This document shows, in pieces, positions 1-8,302 of a DNA stretch of 64,000 nucleotides. Source of the stretch: Pseudomonadales bacterium (GTDB lineage Bacteria > Pseudomonadota > Gammaproteobacteria > Pseudomonadales > Azotimanducaceae); assembly GCA_007122315.1 (NCBI GenBank), contig SKUB01000111.1, positions 1 through 64,000 of the forward strand, read 5' to 3'. The position numbers and the translations under genes were made by a program. Below the pieces are notes generated by a model, which saw only the letters and a program-made list of their open reading frames with translations, searched no databases and was not told where the DNA came from. Numbering within the stretch: the stretch's first letter is position 1; each line of letters opens with the position of its first letter.

Positions 1-429
1 CGCTGGTACATGTGGTTGCCCATGCTCGCCACGGGCCTCGCGACGCCGTTTTTCTTCGGCATCTTCCTGTCCCCGACTTATGGCATGGCATTCATCTACA
101 TGATGCTGCCGACCATGCTCACGAGCTTCTATCTCGGTCCGGTGTTCTCCATGACTCAGGGCCTGGTCCCGCCGGCCATGCGCGCCACCGCGGCCGCCGT
201 GCTGCTGTTCGTGATCAACATCATCGGGCTCGGCCTGGGCCCGCAGTTCGCCGGGATTCTGAGCGATCTGCTGCGGCCCACGTTCGGCGTCGAGTCGCTG
301 CGCTACGCGCTGCTGATCCTGTCCATGTTCACGCTCCTCGGTGCGGCGCTGTACTTCTTCGCCGCCCGTTGGCTGCGTGAGGATCTCGACCGCGTACAGG
401 CGTTCGTGGCGGCTCAGACGAAGCCGTGA
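1..429 (+). CDS. MFS transporter, C-terminal part (cut by window edge)
   Basis: The reading frame is open from base 1 and ends at a TGA at 427-429, so only the last 142 residues are visible. They contain several hydrophobic helices separated by short loops, with a central segment typical of helices 10-12 of major facilitator superfamily permeases (PPAMRATAAAVLLFVIN, then GLGPQFAGILSDLL). This resembles the spinster-like or aromatic-acid MFS groups, in which the last helices end in a short basic cytoplasmic tail, as here. The substrate cannot be told from this fragment. It converges on dnaE2. Confidence 0.75.
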   Translation, partial: RWYMWLPMLATGLATPFFFGIFLSPTYGMAFIYMMLPTMLTSFYLGPVFSMTQGLVPPAMRATAAAVLLFVINIIGLGLGPQFAGILSDLLRPTFGVESLRYALLILSMFTLLGAALYFFAARWLREDLDRVQAFVAAQTKP

Positions 430-435
430 CCTGCT

Positions 436-459
436 GCAGGCCGGCGTTGGCCGGTCTGC
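436..459. terminator. Hairpin between convergent MFS gene and dnaE2
   Basis: A 10-bp stem (436-445 with 450-459, one G-U pair) with a GTTG loop begins 7 nt after the MFS stop codon and lies 28 nt beyond the dnaE2 stop. No T-tract follows on either strand, so intrinsic termination is inferred from position and stability only. Confidence 0.45.
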
Positions 460-487
460 GGGTACGCTGCAAGCAGGGCAGGGCGGA

Positions 488-3400
488 TCAGTGAAAGTCG
501 CGGGAGTTCGCGCGCAGCTCGCCTAAGTGGTGGGAGTAGTCGGCCACGTGCCCGGCCACCACGTGGATCACCCGGCCCTCCCGCTCCAGAACGCCCTTCA
601 CCAGCAGCAGGCGGCCGCCGAGGATGGGGCCGCGAAAGCGCGCCAGAACGCTGTTCCAGATCACCACGTTGTGATTGCCGGTCTCGTCCTCCAGGGTGAG
701 GAACAGGACGCCGGAGGCTGAGCTCGGTCGTTGGCGGCCGGTGACGAGTCCCGCGATGCGCACGAAGCGGCCGTGATTGAGGGTGCCGAGTCCGCCGGCC
801 TGACGACAGCCACGAAAGGCAGGCAGCCGGCGGAGCAGGGCCATGGGGTGGGCGTTGAGCGTCAGACCGAGGCTGGCGTAGTCGGCCAGCACATCGGAGC
901 CGAGGGTGGGTGCCGGAAGTTCGACGCCTTCGTCATGCCCATCCCGGTGTCCTCCGCGATGCTGTTCATGATCGAGCGGCGCATCGGCAACTGCCGCCGA
1001 TGATGGCTCTACGTCGTGGCCCGCCTGCGAACCGGGCACGTTCTCAACTGCAGACGTATCACTCACCTCGCCGCCCGATGCCCTGGCCCACAACGGTGCA
1101 TCCGGCTTCACTGCGGCGGTTTCCCAGTGGCTCTGGTGGCGATGGCCGGCGAGGTGGCGCAGCGCATCCGCCTCGGCCAGACAGCGGAGTTCCCCGGCGT
1201 CGAGTCGGGCACGCCGGGCGAGATCTTCCACCGTTTCGAACGGACGCGCCTCCCGTGCCGCCACGATGCGTTCGCCCGCGGCCTGATTGAATCCCGTGAC
1301 CTGACGCAATCCGAGCCGGATGGCCCCCTGCTGGCGCCGGTAGTGGTAGCCACAGGGATCCGGGCCGGTGCCCGGTCCCGGACTTGCGTCGGAACGCTCC
1401 AGGCCGTGATCCCAATGGCTGGCGAGCACGTCCACGGGGCGGACCTCGACGCCATGACGACGGACGTCCTGGATGAGCTGAGAGGCGGAGTAGAAGCCCA
1501 TGGGCAGGCTGTTGAGCAGCCCGCAGCAGAACGCTGCCGGTTCATGACGCTTGAGCCAGGCGGAGACGTACACGAGCAGCGCGAAGCTGGCGGCGTGTGA
1601 CTCCGGAAAACCGTACTCACCGAAGCCGCAGATCTGGGCGAACAGGCGCTCGGCGAAGTCCGCATCGTGGCCCCGTTCGAGCATGCCGTTCACGAGTTTG
1701 TCCCGGAACGGTTCGAGGCCGCCGCGGCGGCGCCATGCGGCCATGGCCCGGCGCAGGGCGTCCGCCTCGCCGCCACTGAAGCCGGCGGCCACCATGGCGA
1801 GCTGGATCACCTGTTCCTGAAAGATCGGCACGCCGAGGGTGCGCTCGAGCACGCCGCGCACGGCCTCGTTCGGATAGGTCACTGGTTCGAGTCCCTGCCG
1901 GCGGCGCAGGTAGGGATGCACCATGTCGCCCTGGATCGGACCGGGCCGGACGATGGCCACTTCCACCACCAGATCGTAGAAGCAGGCAGGTTTCAGGCGC
2001 GGCAGCATGGCCATCTGAGCCCGGGATTCCACCTGGAAAACGCCGACTGAGTCCGCCTTCTGCAGCATGGCATAGGTCTCCGGATCCTCCGCCGGCACGT
2101 CCTCCATGGCCATGGGCGTGCCGCGAAAGTCACTGATCAGGGCGAGGCTGCGCGAGATGGCGCTCAGCATGCCGAGGGCGAGCACGTCCACCTTGAGCAG
2201 ACCCAAGGCTTCGAGGTCGTCCTTGTCCCACTGGATCAGGGTGCGTTCGGCCATGGCCGCGTTCTCGATGGGCACGAGCTGGGCTAAGGGGCCCTGGGAG
2301 ATGACGAAGCCACCCACGTGCTGGGAGAGATGGCGGGGGAAGCCGAGCAGTTCCCGGACCAGATGCAGGCAGCGGCGAATCACCGGACTGTCCGGATCGA
2401 CCCCGGCGGCGGCGAAGCGGTCTTTGAGCTCGTCCTGCTTTTCCCACCAGGCCATGGACTTGGCCAGCGCATCCACCAGAGTCGGGTCGAGACCGAGGGC
2501 CTTGCCCACGTCGCGGATGGCACTTTTCGGCCGATAGGTGATCAGGGTCGCAGCCAGGGCGGCGCGATCGCGGCCGTAGCGGCGATACAGGTACTGAATC
2601 ACCTCCTCCCGGCGCTGGTGCTCGAAATCCACGTCGATGTCCGGCGGTTCGTTGCGTTCCTTGGAGATGAAGCGTTCGAATAGAACGCTCATGCGGCCCG
2701 GGTCCACCTCGGTGATCCCGAGGCAGTAGCAGACCGCTGAGTTGGCGGCGGATCCCCGACCCTGGCAGAGAATGCCGCGGTCGCGGGCAAACGCCACCAC
2801 GTCGTGGACCGTGAGGAAGAAGTGTTCGTAGCCCAGCTCACGGATCAGCGCGAGTTCTTTTTCCACCAGTTCGCTGACGTGGGCCGGCATGCCTTCGGGC
2901 CAGCGGCGGCGGGCACCGGCCAGGGTGAGGGCGCGCAGGTGCCCACTGGCCGTGGTGCCCGGCGGGATCAGCTCCTCGGGGTACTCGTAGCGCAGCTCGT
3001 CGAGGCTGAACTGGCAGCGTTCGGCAATGGCGACACTCTCGGCGAGCAGTTCCGGAGGATGCCGCTGCCGCAGGCGTTCGATGGGCTGCAGGCAGCGCTC
3101 CCGGTTCGGTTGCATGGCGCGGCCGAGTTCCGCCACCGGTCGCTGCAGGCGAATGGCGGTGAGGATGTCCTGCAGCGGCTTGCGGGCAGGATCGTGCAGG
3201 TGGACGTCACCGGCGGCGGTCATCGGCAGATCGAGACGAATGGCCAGGGTCAGGAGTTCTGCCGTGCGGTCGAGGTCATCACCCTCGCAGAACAGCTCCA
3301 GAGCGATCCACAGCCGGTCCAGAAACGCGGCCTTCAGACGGCTGCCGAGATCGTCGTTGGCGTCCCGGGATTGATGCGGGTCGGGCAGCCAAAGGGCAAG

Positions 3401-3754
3401 GCAGGCGTCGAGACCGCGTTCGAGATCGGCAAGGGTGAGCTGATAGCGGCCCTTGGGGCTGCGACGACGCCCGAGGGTGATGAGGGTGCTGAGCTGGCCG
3501 TAGGCGCGTCGGTCCGGGGCCAGCAGGACCAGCTTGGGTCCATCCTCGAGCCGGAACTCACTGCCGACGATCAGCTTCAGACCGGCATCCCTGGCGGCGA
3601 GATGGGCCTTGACCACGCCAGCCACGGAGCATTCGTCGGTGAGGGCGAGGGCGCGATAGCCGAGCGCCGCGGCCCGGGCGACGAGCTCCTCTGGATGAGA
3701 GGCGCCGCGCAGAAAGCTGTAGTTGCTCAGGCAATGGAGTTCAGCGTAGTCCAT
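488..3754 (-). CDS. dnaE2: Error-prone DNA polymerase DnaE2 (ImuC)
   Basis: This 1,088-aa C-family polymerase is the catalytic subunit of the ImuA-ImuB-DnaE2 translesion mutasome. An N-terminal PHP domain opens with the DnaE2-typical HCLSNYSFLRGASHPEELV. The palm holds the metal-binding motif PPDIDVDF near residues 369-376, and CQGRGSAANSAVCYCLG lies upstream of it. The C-terminus carries an OB fold (VRIAGLVTGRQRP and following). A low-complexity stretch of about 70 residues rich in Gly, His and Asp lies between the helix-hairpin-helix region and the OB fold. It is the last gene of the cassette, 82 bp after imuB, in an unusually AT-rich spacer. The ATG has no clear Shine-Dalgarno close to it, but the N-terminus matches the family start. 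Confidence 0.95.
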   Translation of the reverse strand: MDYAELHCLSNYSFLRGASHPEELVARAAALGYRALALTDECSVAGVVKAHLAARDAGLKLIVGSEFRLEDGPKLVLLAPDRRAYGQLSTLITLGRRRSPKGRYQLTLADLERGLDACLALWLPDPHQSRDANDDLGSRLKAAFLDRLWIALELFCEGDDLDRTAELLTLAIRLDLPMTAAGDVHLHDPARKPLQDILTAIRLQRPVAELGRAMQPNRERCLQPIERLRQRHPPELLAESVAIAERCQFSLDELRYEYPEELIPPGTTASGHLRALTLAGARRRWPEGMPAHVSELVEKELALIRELGYEHFFLTVHDVVAFARDRGILCQGRGSAANSAVCYCLGITEVDPGRMSVLFERFISKERNEPPDIDVDFEHQRREEVIQYLYRRYGRDRAALAATLITYRPKSAIRDVGKALGLDPTLVDALAKSMAWWEKQDELKDRFAAAGVDPDSPVIRRCLHLVRELLGFPRHLSQHVGGFVISQGPLAQLVPIENAAMAERTLIQWDKDDLEALGLLKVDVLALGMLSAISRSLALISDFRGTPMAMEDVPAEDPETYAMLQKADSVGVFQVESRAQMAMLPRLKPACFYDLVVEVAIVRPGPIQGDMVHPYLRRRQGLEPVTYPNEAVRGVLERTLGVPIFQEQVIQLAMVAAGFSGGEADALRRAMAAWRRRGGLEPFRDKLVNGMLERGHDADFAERLFAQICGFGEYGFPESHAASFALLVYVSAWLKRHEPAAFCCGLLNSLPMGFYSASQLIQDVRRHGVEVRPVDVLASHWDHGLERSDASPGPGTGPDPCGYHYRRQQGAIRLGLRQVTGFNQAAGERIVAAREARPFETVEDLARRARLDAGELRCLAEADALRHLAGHRHQSHWETAAVKPDAPLWARASGGEVSDTSAVENVPGSQAGHDVEPSSAAVADAPLDHEQHRGGHRDGHDEGVELPAPTLGSDVLADYASLGLTLNAHPMALLRRLPAFRGCRQAGGLGTLNHGRFVRIAGLVTGRQRPSSASGVLFLTLEDETGNHNVVIWNSVLARFRGPILGGRLLLVKGVLEREGRVIHVVAGHVADYSHHLGELRANSRDFH

Positions 3755-3836
3755 AGTAATTTTTGGTTTAGGTATGCTTCCTATCTATATGTTTTTTATC
3801 GTTTCTAAAGCTTTTATGAATGCGTATGGAGCGGCT

Positions 3837-5402
3837 TTATGCGAACAGGCCATGGAGGAACCAGCGCTGGTCGGTGAGCGTCTGGAAGACCCAGCAGTGG
3901 CCTCCCTTGGGGTGTTGGGCCACCCAGTAGTCCCGGGGGCCTCGGCATGCTTCAGTCAGCCGTTCTTCCCCCCAGGGCATGAGATCGAGGCGCTCCGGCC
4001 CCCGCTGCAGGATCAGGGCACCGTGCCAGTGCGGTCGGCCCCCAGGGCTGGCCAGGGGCTGAGGTGGGTCCAGTAACCACAGCGGACGGGGTCCGGGGAT
4101 ACAGCCTTCCGGTGCCTCCGTGTTCCGCGCTGACAGCCCCGGTGGGACGAGACGCCAGGCCCACTCAGGGCGGTGGTCGTCCGCCGGCAGAATGCTCCGG
4201 CAGGCTTCACGGCCGAGGCGGGCATGCAGCAGATCGATCAGTGCTGCCGGGTCGCCATCTTCCTCACCTGGGAGGGGGAAAAGCGTGTCCGGTTGGCCGC
4301 CGTGCGCCTGCAGTTCCTCCACCCGCAGCGCGAGGGTCGCGACTTCGGGCAGGCCGCGGCTGCGTTCCAGCTGCAGCCGGCTCAGCTCCAGGAAGCGGAC
4401 CGGGTCCCGCTGGGCCCGGGCACAGCGCACCTCCAGGATGGACTCGCCATGGCGCGGGTGACTCAGGATCCAATCCAGCCGACTGCTGGCAAGCTGCCTC
4501 ACGCGCAGCCAGTCCGTCAGCTCACCGATCAGGCGACGCATGGGAAAGGCCAGTGCTCCGGTATGGGTCACGTCCTCCAGGAAGTGCAGCCGGGTATTGA
4601 ATACAGGTGCCGGCGTCAGGGCTTCCCGGGGATCCGGCCGGCGCCCGGTAAGGCGGTCCAGGTGCTCCAGCAACTGGCGTCCGAAACGGCGGCCGAGAGC
4701 GTTGCGCGGCAGGCGCAGCAGATCAGCCAGGGTTCGGAATCCCATGGCCGCCAGACGTTCCTGTTCTGCCATGGGACGTTCCAGGTGATGCAGGGGCAGG
4801 GCCGCCAGCAAGGGGCGCACACTGCTGGCCACCGCGTCACACCAGGCGCGTCGCAACCTGTCTTCCCCTGTGCTGTCGTACTCGATCTCGGCGGCGAGGC
4901 GTTCCGGATCAGGCGAACAGCCCGCCCGCGCCAGGGCCTGGGCCGCCAGCGGCGTGGGTGCGATGCCGGGTAGCCCGGAGTAACCGAGTTCGCGAATGCC
5001 GGCGAGGATCTGCTGCTGCAGGCGATCGAGTCCCCGGAACAGGCGCAGGCTGCCGGCTATTTCCAGCAGCAGGGCATCCGGAGGTGCAAGGCTGACCTGG
5101 GGTGTGAAACGCCATGCCCAGTCGGCCAGGTGACGCAGCGCGACCGCCTCCCGCTCCGGATCGCGCCAGCCCACGGCCAGATCCGGACAGATGCTCTGCG
5201 CGGTGGCGAGGCTCTGGCCGGGACGCAGACCCTGGGCCAGGGCGGCGGCATTGATCTGCACGAGACGGTGCTGCGCCACCAGGGCGCTCGGTCTTGCCGC
5301 AGCACCATCCTCCAGGCTGCGAGTGAACAATTCCAGACCCAGCCGCGGCAGGTACAGGCAGAACCAGAGCGAGCGTTCCTTGGCGTGACGACGTGTTTGC
5401 AT
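3837..5402 (-). CDS. imuB: ImuB, inactive Y-family polymerase-like protein
   Basis: This 521-aa protein is related to DinB polymerases. In known systems it is the hub of the mutasome, binding the beta clamp, ImuA and DnaE2. The N-terminus reads WFCLYLPRLGLELF, where active Y-family enzymes have the first catalytic aspartates. The second acidic cluster is replaced by LLLEIAGSLRLF, so the protein is expected to be catalytically dead, as usual for ImuB. A helix-hairpin-helix-like segment (GFRTLADLLRLPRNALGRRFG) and a little-finger-like region follow. The C-terminus ends in the conserved ImuB tail region with RDYWVAQHPKGGHCWVF. It starts 18 bp after the imuA stop. Confidence 0.93.
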   Translation of the reverse strand: MQTRRHAKERSLWFCLYLPRLGLELFTRSLEDGAAARPSALVAQHRLVQINAAALAQGLRPGQSLATAQSICPDLAVGWRDPEREAVALRHLADWAWRFTPQVSLAPPDALLLEIAGSLRLFRGLDRLQQQILAGIRELGYSGLPGIAPTPLAAQALARAGCSPDPERLAAEIEYDSTGEDRLRRAWCDAVASSVRPLLAALPLHHLERPMAEQERLAAMGFRTLADLLRLPRNALGRRFGRQLLEHLDRLTGRRPDPREALTPAPVFNTRLHFLEDVTHTGALAFPMRRLIGELTDWLRVRQLASSRLDWILSHPRHGESILEVRCARAQRDPVRFLELSRLQLERSRGLPEVATLALRVEELQAHGGQPDTLFPLPGEEDGDPAALIDLLHARLGREACRSILPADDHRPEWAWRLVPPGLSARNTEAPEGCIPGPRPLWLLDPPQPLASPGGRPHWHGALILQRGPERLDLMPWGEERLTEACRGPRDYWVAQHPKGGHCWVFQTLTDQRWFLHGLFA

Positions 5403-5420
5403 GCCAGGGCAGGGCGGCGC

Positions 5421-6227
5421 TCACGGATGCGCGCTCCGCTGGATGGGGGTCGCGCGCGGCAGCCTGGCTGCAGAGCGACGCAGGGTACGGGCCGGCTGGG
5501 TCGGGGCCGGTGGCGGTGACTGCCAGAGTGCGAGCTGGCGCAGGGCGGCGGTCTGTTCCGGACCGGCGAGGCGCCGGGTCAGGCAATCACCGAAGCGGAT
5601 CGGCAGGGCCTCGCTGGGCCACCCACCCCGGCGCTTGACCACCCGCAGCCTCAGCCCGGAGCCGTCCATGCACTCGGGTTCCGGTTCCAGCTGCAACCGC
5701 AGTTCGGCCGGTGATGTCTGTTCGGCCGCGGTGTCGGGGCGGAACATCACGCCCCAGCTGTCCCCTTCCCGGGCAGCAAGCTGCAGACGACGGAGATCCC
5801 CATGACGGAGATGGCGCGGGTCCGGCCAGCTCAGGACCGCACTGCAGGTGCCGGATTTCAAGGCCTGCTCGGTGGCCCAGAGCAGATCCTGATGATGCTT
5901 CGGATGGATCAGCAGCACGCGTCTCACGTCCACGCCAGCTGCGGCCAGGGCCGGTGCATAGGGCAGCCAGGGCGGTGCCACCCAGGCGATCCAGCGGGCC
6001 CGCCGCTGGCTGAGTTCGGCCAGCGCCGGCAACAACAGTCTCAATTCGCCCACGCCGGGGACGTCGCCGAGGATCTCGGTGAGTCCGTCTGTGGGCCAGC
6101 CGCCACCAGCAAGCAGGTCATCGAGCTGGGGGAAACCGGTGGCCAAGGTGCCGCGCTCAGTGTGCAGGCCGTCCGTGGCCCGCCACAGGTGCCGCTGCTG
6201 CAGGAGGTTCTCGATGGACTGGGTCAT
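5421..6227 (-). CDS. imuA: ImuA, RecA/SulA-like accessory mutagenesis protein
   Basis: The 268-aa product begins MTQSIENLLQQRHLWRA. I chose the ATG at 6227 because an in-frame extension upstream would run through the promoter and both LexA operators. The protein has the ImuA hallmark GGGWPTDGLTEILGD near residues 40-55, in place of a full RecA Walker A loop. A RecA-like beta-sheet core follows (RARWIAWVAPPWLPYAPAL and LLIHPKHHQDLLWATEQAL). The C-terminus is arginine-rich and proline-rich, the part that in other ImuA proteins contacts RecA and ImuB. It is the first gene of imuA-imuB-dnaE2 and should be expressed only during SOS induction. Confidence 0.93.
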   Translation of the reverse strand: MTQSIENLLQQRHLWRATDGLHTERGTLATGFPQLDDLLAGGGWPTDGLTEILGDVPGVGELRLLLPALAELSQRRARWIAWVAPPWLPYAPALAAAGVDVRRVLLIHPKHHQDLLWATEQALKSGTCSAVLSWPDPRHLRHGDLRRLQLAAREGDSWGVMFRPDTAAEQTSPAELRLQLEPEPECMDGSGLRLRVVKRRGGWPSEALPIRFGDCLTRRLAGPEQTAALRQLALWQSPPPAPTQPARTLRRSAARLPRATPIQRSAHP

Positions 6228-6242
6228 GATACAGGCCGCTGT

Positions 6243-6258
6243 CTGTCTGAATGTACAG
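6243..6258 (-). promoter_or_regulatory. LexA operator, proximal copy, imuA promoter
   Basis: The 16-bp site reads CTGT-N8-ACAG on the plus strand and is palindromic at its ends, matching the gammaproteobacterial LexA consensus. It lies 15 bp upstream of the imuA ATG, probably covering the transcription start or leader. Confidence 0.85.
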
Positions 6259-6261
6259 TAA

Positions 6262-6277
6262 CTGTATACTCGAACAG
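6262..6277 (-). promoter_or_regulatory. LexA operator, distal copy, imuA promoter
   Basis: The second 16-bp CTGT-N8-ACAG site has a TATACTCGA core. It is separated from the first by only 3 bp, so the centres are 19 bp apart, about two helical turns. It overlaps the predicted -10 hexamer of the imuA promoter. Confidence 0.9.
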
Positions 6278-6290
6278 CATGCGCTCGCAA
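6263..6290 (-). promoter_or_regulatory. Predicted sigma-70 promoter of imuA-imuB-dnaE2
   Basis: On the minus strand TTGCGA (6290-6285) and TATACA (6268-6263) are spaced by 16 bp. The -10 element lies inside the distal LexA box, the usual arrangement for SOS promoters. This predicts a short leader of about 30 nt. Confidence 0.55.
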
Positions 6291-6763
6291 GCGGGCGTGC
6301 GACAGGAATGGATGACCCGCAGATAGAAAACGGCCTGTATCCAGGAGTCGGGATGCAGACCAAGGGGATGGGGGTATCAGATAAGGGCGGTTGGGCCATC
6401 CATGGCCCGACCTGGAGACTGCCCGGCGATCCGTCACTGCAGCCTCGAGTTCAGGATACCGCGCCCGGCGACCTTGTGAAGTGGCAGGGTCCGATTTCCA
6501 AAAAAGTGAAAAAATGATTTATTACAGCGCTTTGCAGAATTATCCGTAGATAACCGGAGATAAAAAGATCGCATTTCGGGCCACTCGCATCGATCGGCGC
6601 ACCCCGGGAACCCTGACAGCAGCTGTGCAGACAGCCGCGCACGCCAGGGCGATCCCCCTTGCCATCATTCGCCGCGCGTGCAGGATTTCCATCGTATGCT
6701 ATCGCTATTCAGGTGACCCGATTGCATCCAGCCCGAGGTGGGCCCCAAGGCAAGGAACTGCGC
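6291..6763. other. Intergenic region without a supported gene
   Basis: This stretch of about 470 bp lies between the divergent imuA promoter and the flavoprotein gene. It contains short open frames on both strands but none with a recognisable protein or a good ribosome binding site. An AT-rich tract at about 6490-6570 stands out against the surroundings and could hold the promoter of the downstream flavoprotein. I cannot assign clear -35/-10 elements. Confidence 0.5.
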
Positions 6764-8302
6764 ATGACGTCCAGCAACCCGCCATCGCGCCCCCCGGTCA
6801 CCGTACTGGGTGGTGGTCTGGCCGGGATGGTCGCCGCCCTGGAGCTGGTGAAGCTGGGTTTTCCGGTGCAGCTTCACGAGGCTCTCGGCCGTCTGGGCGG
6901 TAAGGCCGGCAGCGATAGCGACCCGCCTCTGTACAACGCCTCCCTGGACCCGGATCCCAATCTGTCCCTGCCGCAGGGTGTGGCCAGCGATCACGGGTAT
7001 CACGTGTTCCCAGCCTGGTACACGACCATGCGGCGGCTGTGGCTGGAGATCGGCTTCGACCCGGAGCACGACGTCTATCCTGGCCGCATCTACTACAACC
7101 TGCCGCCGGCGCTGCAGGGTGTCCGTCAGCCCCATGTCCCCAAGCCGCCGCCGAGCATTCATCAGCTCGCGGCGATCTGCGAATTGATCCTGCAGACCGA
7201 CGACGAGGTGGACGACCTCACGCTGCAGGCCTTCCTGCGCTCGCGGGACTACGCTCCGCAGGGGCAGCCCATCAGCCTCAATGACTTCATCCTCAATGCG
7301 CTCACGATCGGCGACCGGGATGTCTCCGCCCGGGCCGTCCGCAACGTTTTCCGGCAGTGGCTGCCGGTCTTCGCCGAGTCCAATTGGGATGCGCTGCGCG
7401 GCAGTCTCGCGGAGAAGCTGATCGATCCACTCGAGCGGCGCATCGCGGCCGCGGCCCGGGAGGCGGGCGTCAGTTTCGAAGTCTTCCGGGGACATCGCGT
7501 GCTGGCGCTGGAACCGCTGCCGAATCATGGCCTGACGGTGCACATCAGCGATCGCCACGGACGTCAGCTCACCAAGCAGGCGCCACAGGTGGTCCTCGCA
7601 CTGCCGCCGGAAGTGCTGCGGCGCATGGATTCCACCGCCTTGTTCAAGCGCGATGCAGGGCTCTCCGAACTGTTCTACCTGCGCAGCAATCCGTTCTCGG
7701 CGCTGGATGTCTTCTGCACCACAAGGCTGCCGAACCTGCCCGTGGAGCACTTCACGCTCATCGGTTCACCCCACGGCATCACCGGGTTCGACATCTCCCG
7801 GCAATGGCCCCGGCTGGAGGTGCTCGGTCGCACCGTGCTGCAGTTCGTGGCGGCGGACTGTCGTGGCTTCGGCGGTCTCGACAATCGCGGTTTCCTGGAG
7901 GTCATGAGCAGGGAGATCTTCCGGCATCTGCCGGATCTCGAAGGCAACGTAGCCTTTTACGTGCCGCACCGGAACTCAGATGCGCCTCTGTTCGTGAATG
8001 ATGTCGGCACCTGGGCGCATCGTCCCGAACCTGCGTCGCGCTTGCCGGGGGTCTACTTCGCCGGGGACTACGTTCGCAACGCCACTGACGTCACCTCCAT
8101 GGAGGGCGCCGTGCGCTCCGGACTGCTCGCAGCTGAAGCCCTGCGGGCGGCTTGCGTCCCCTACGAACGGCCGGTTGCGATCGTCGACGAGGTCAGGCTG
8201 CCCGAGGACATCGAGGAACTGATCGAACTCTGGCCCCGGGACCCGATGGCGGCCCGGCTCAAGTGCCTGGCCTGGGTCCGCAGCTTCATGCCTGAGCGCT
8301 GA
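6764..8302 (+). CDS. FAD-dependent amine-oxidase/phytoene-desaturase-like oxidoreductase
   Basis: The 512-aa protein starts at the ATG preceding MTSSNPPSRPPVTVLGGG; the in-frame upstream extension is basic and looks non-coding. The N-terminus holds a dinucleotide-binding fold (VLGGGLAGMVAALELVKLGF), then a GRLGGKAGS motif that contacts FAD. The C-terminus has the second FAD signature, PGVYFAGDYVRNATDVTSMEGAV. The architecture fits the phytoene desaturase, zeta-carotene desaturase and hydroxysqualene dehydroxylase superfamily. No carotenoid or hopanoid genes are nearby, so the substrate is unknown. Its 3' end overlaps the convergent TPR gene by 17 bp. Confidence 0.82.
   Translation: MTSSNPPSRPPVTVLGGGLAGMVAALELVKLGFPVQLHEALGRLGGKAGSDSDPPLYNASLDPDPNLSLPQGVASDHGYHVFPAWYTTMRRLWLEIGFDPEHDVYPGRIYYNLPPALQGVRQPHVPKPPPSIHQLAAICELILQTDDEVDDLTLQAFLRSRDYAPQGQPISLNDFILNALTIGDRDVSARAVRNVFRQWLPVFAESNWDALRGSLAEKLIDPLERRIAAAAREAGVSFEVFRGHRVLALEPLPNHGLTVHISDRHGRQLTKQAPQVVLALPPEVLRRMDSTALFKRDAGLSELFYLRSNPFSALDVFCTTRLPNLPVEHFTLIGSPHGITGFDISRQWPRLEVLGRTVLQFVAADCRGFGGLDNRGFLEVMSREIFRHLPDLEGNVAFYVPHRNSDAPLFVNDVGTWAHRPEPASRLPGVYFAGDYVRNATDVTSMEGAVRSGLLAAEALRAACVPYERPVAIVDEVRLPEDIEELIELWPRDPMAARLKCLAWVRSFMPER

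Noticed and set aside
2804-3808. Open frame of 334 codons antisense to dnaE2
   Set aside because: Shadow frame of the polymerase gene; the product has no recognisable domain.
6251-6517. Possible 88-aa gene divergent from imuA
   Set aside because: Its start lies inside the LexA operator region, no ribosome binding site or homology is apparent, and the translation looks random.
6665-7750. Open frame of 361 codons antisense to the flavoprotein
   Set aside because: Shadow of the FAD gene with a low-complexity, Arg/Gln-rich translation.
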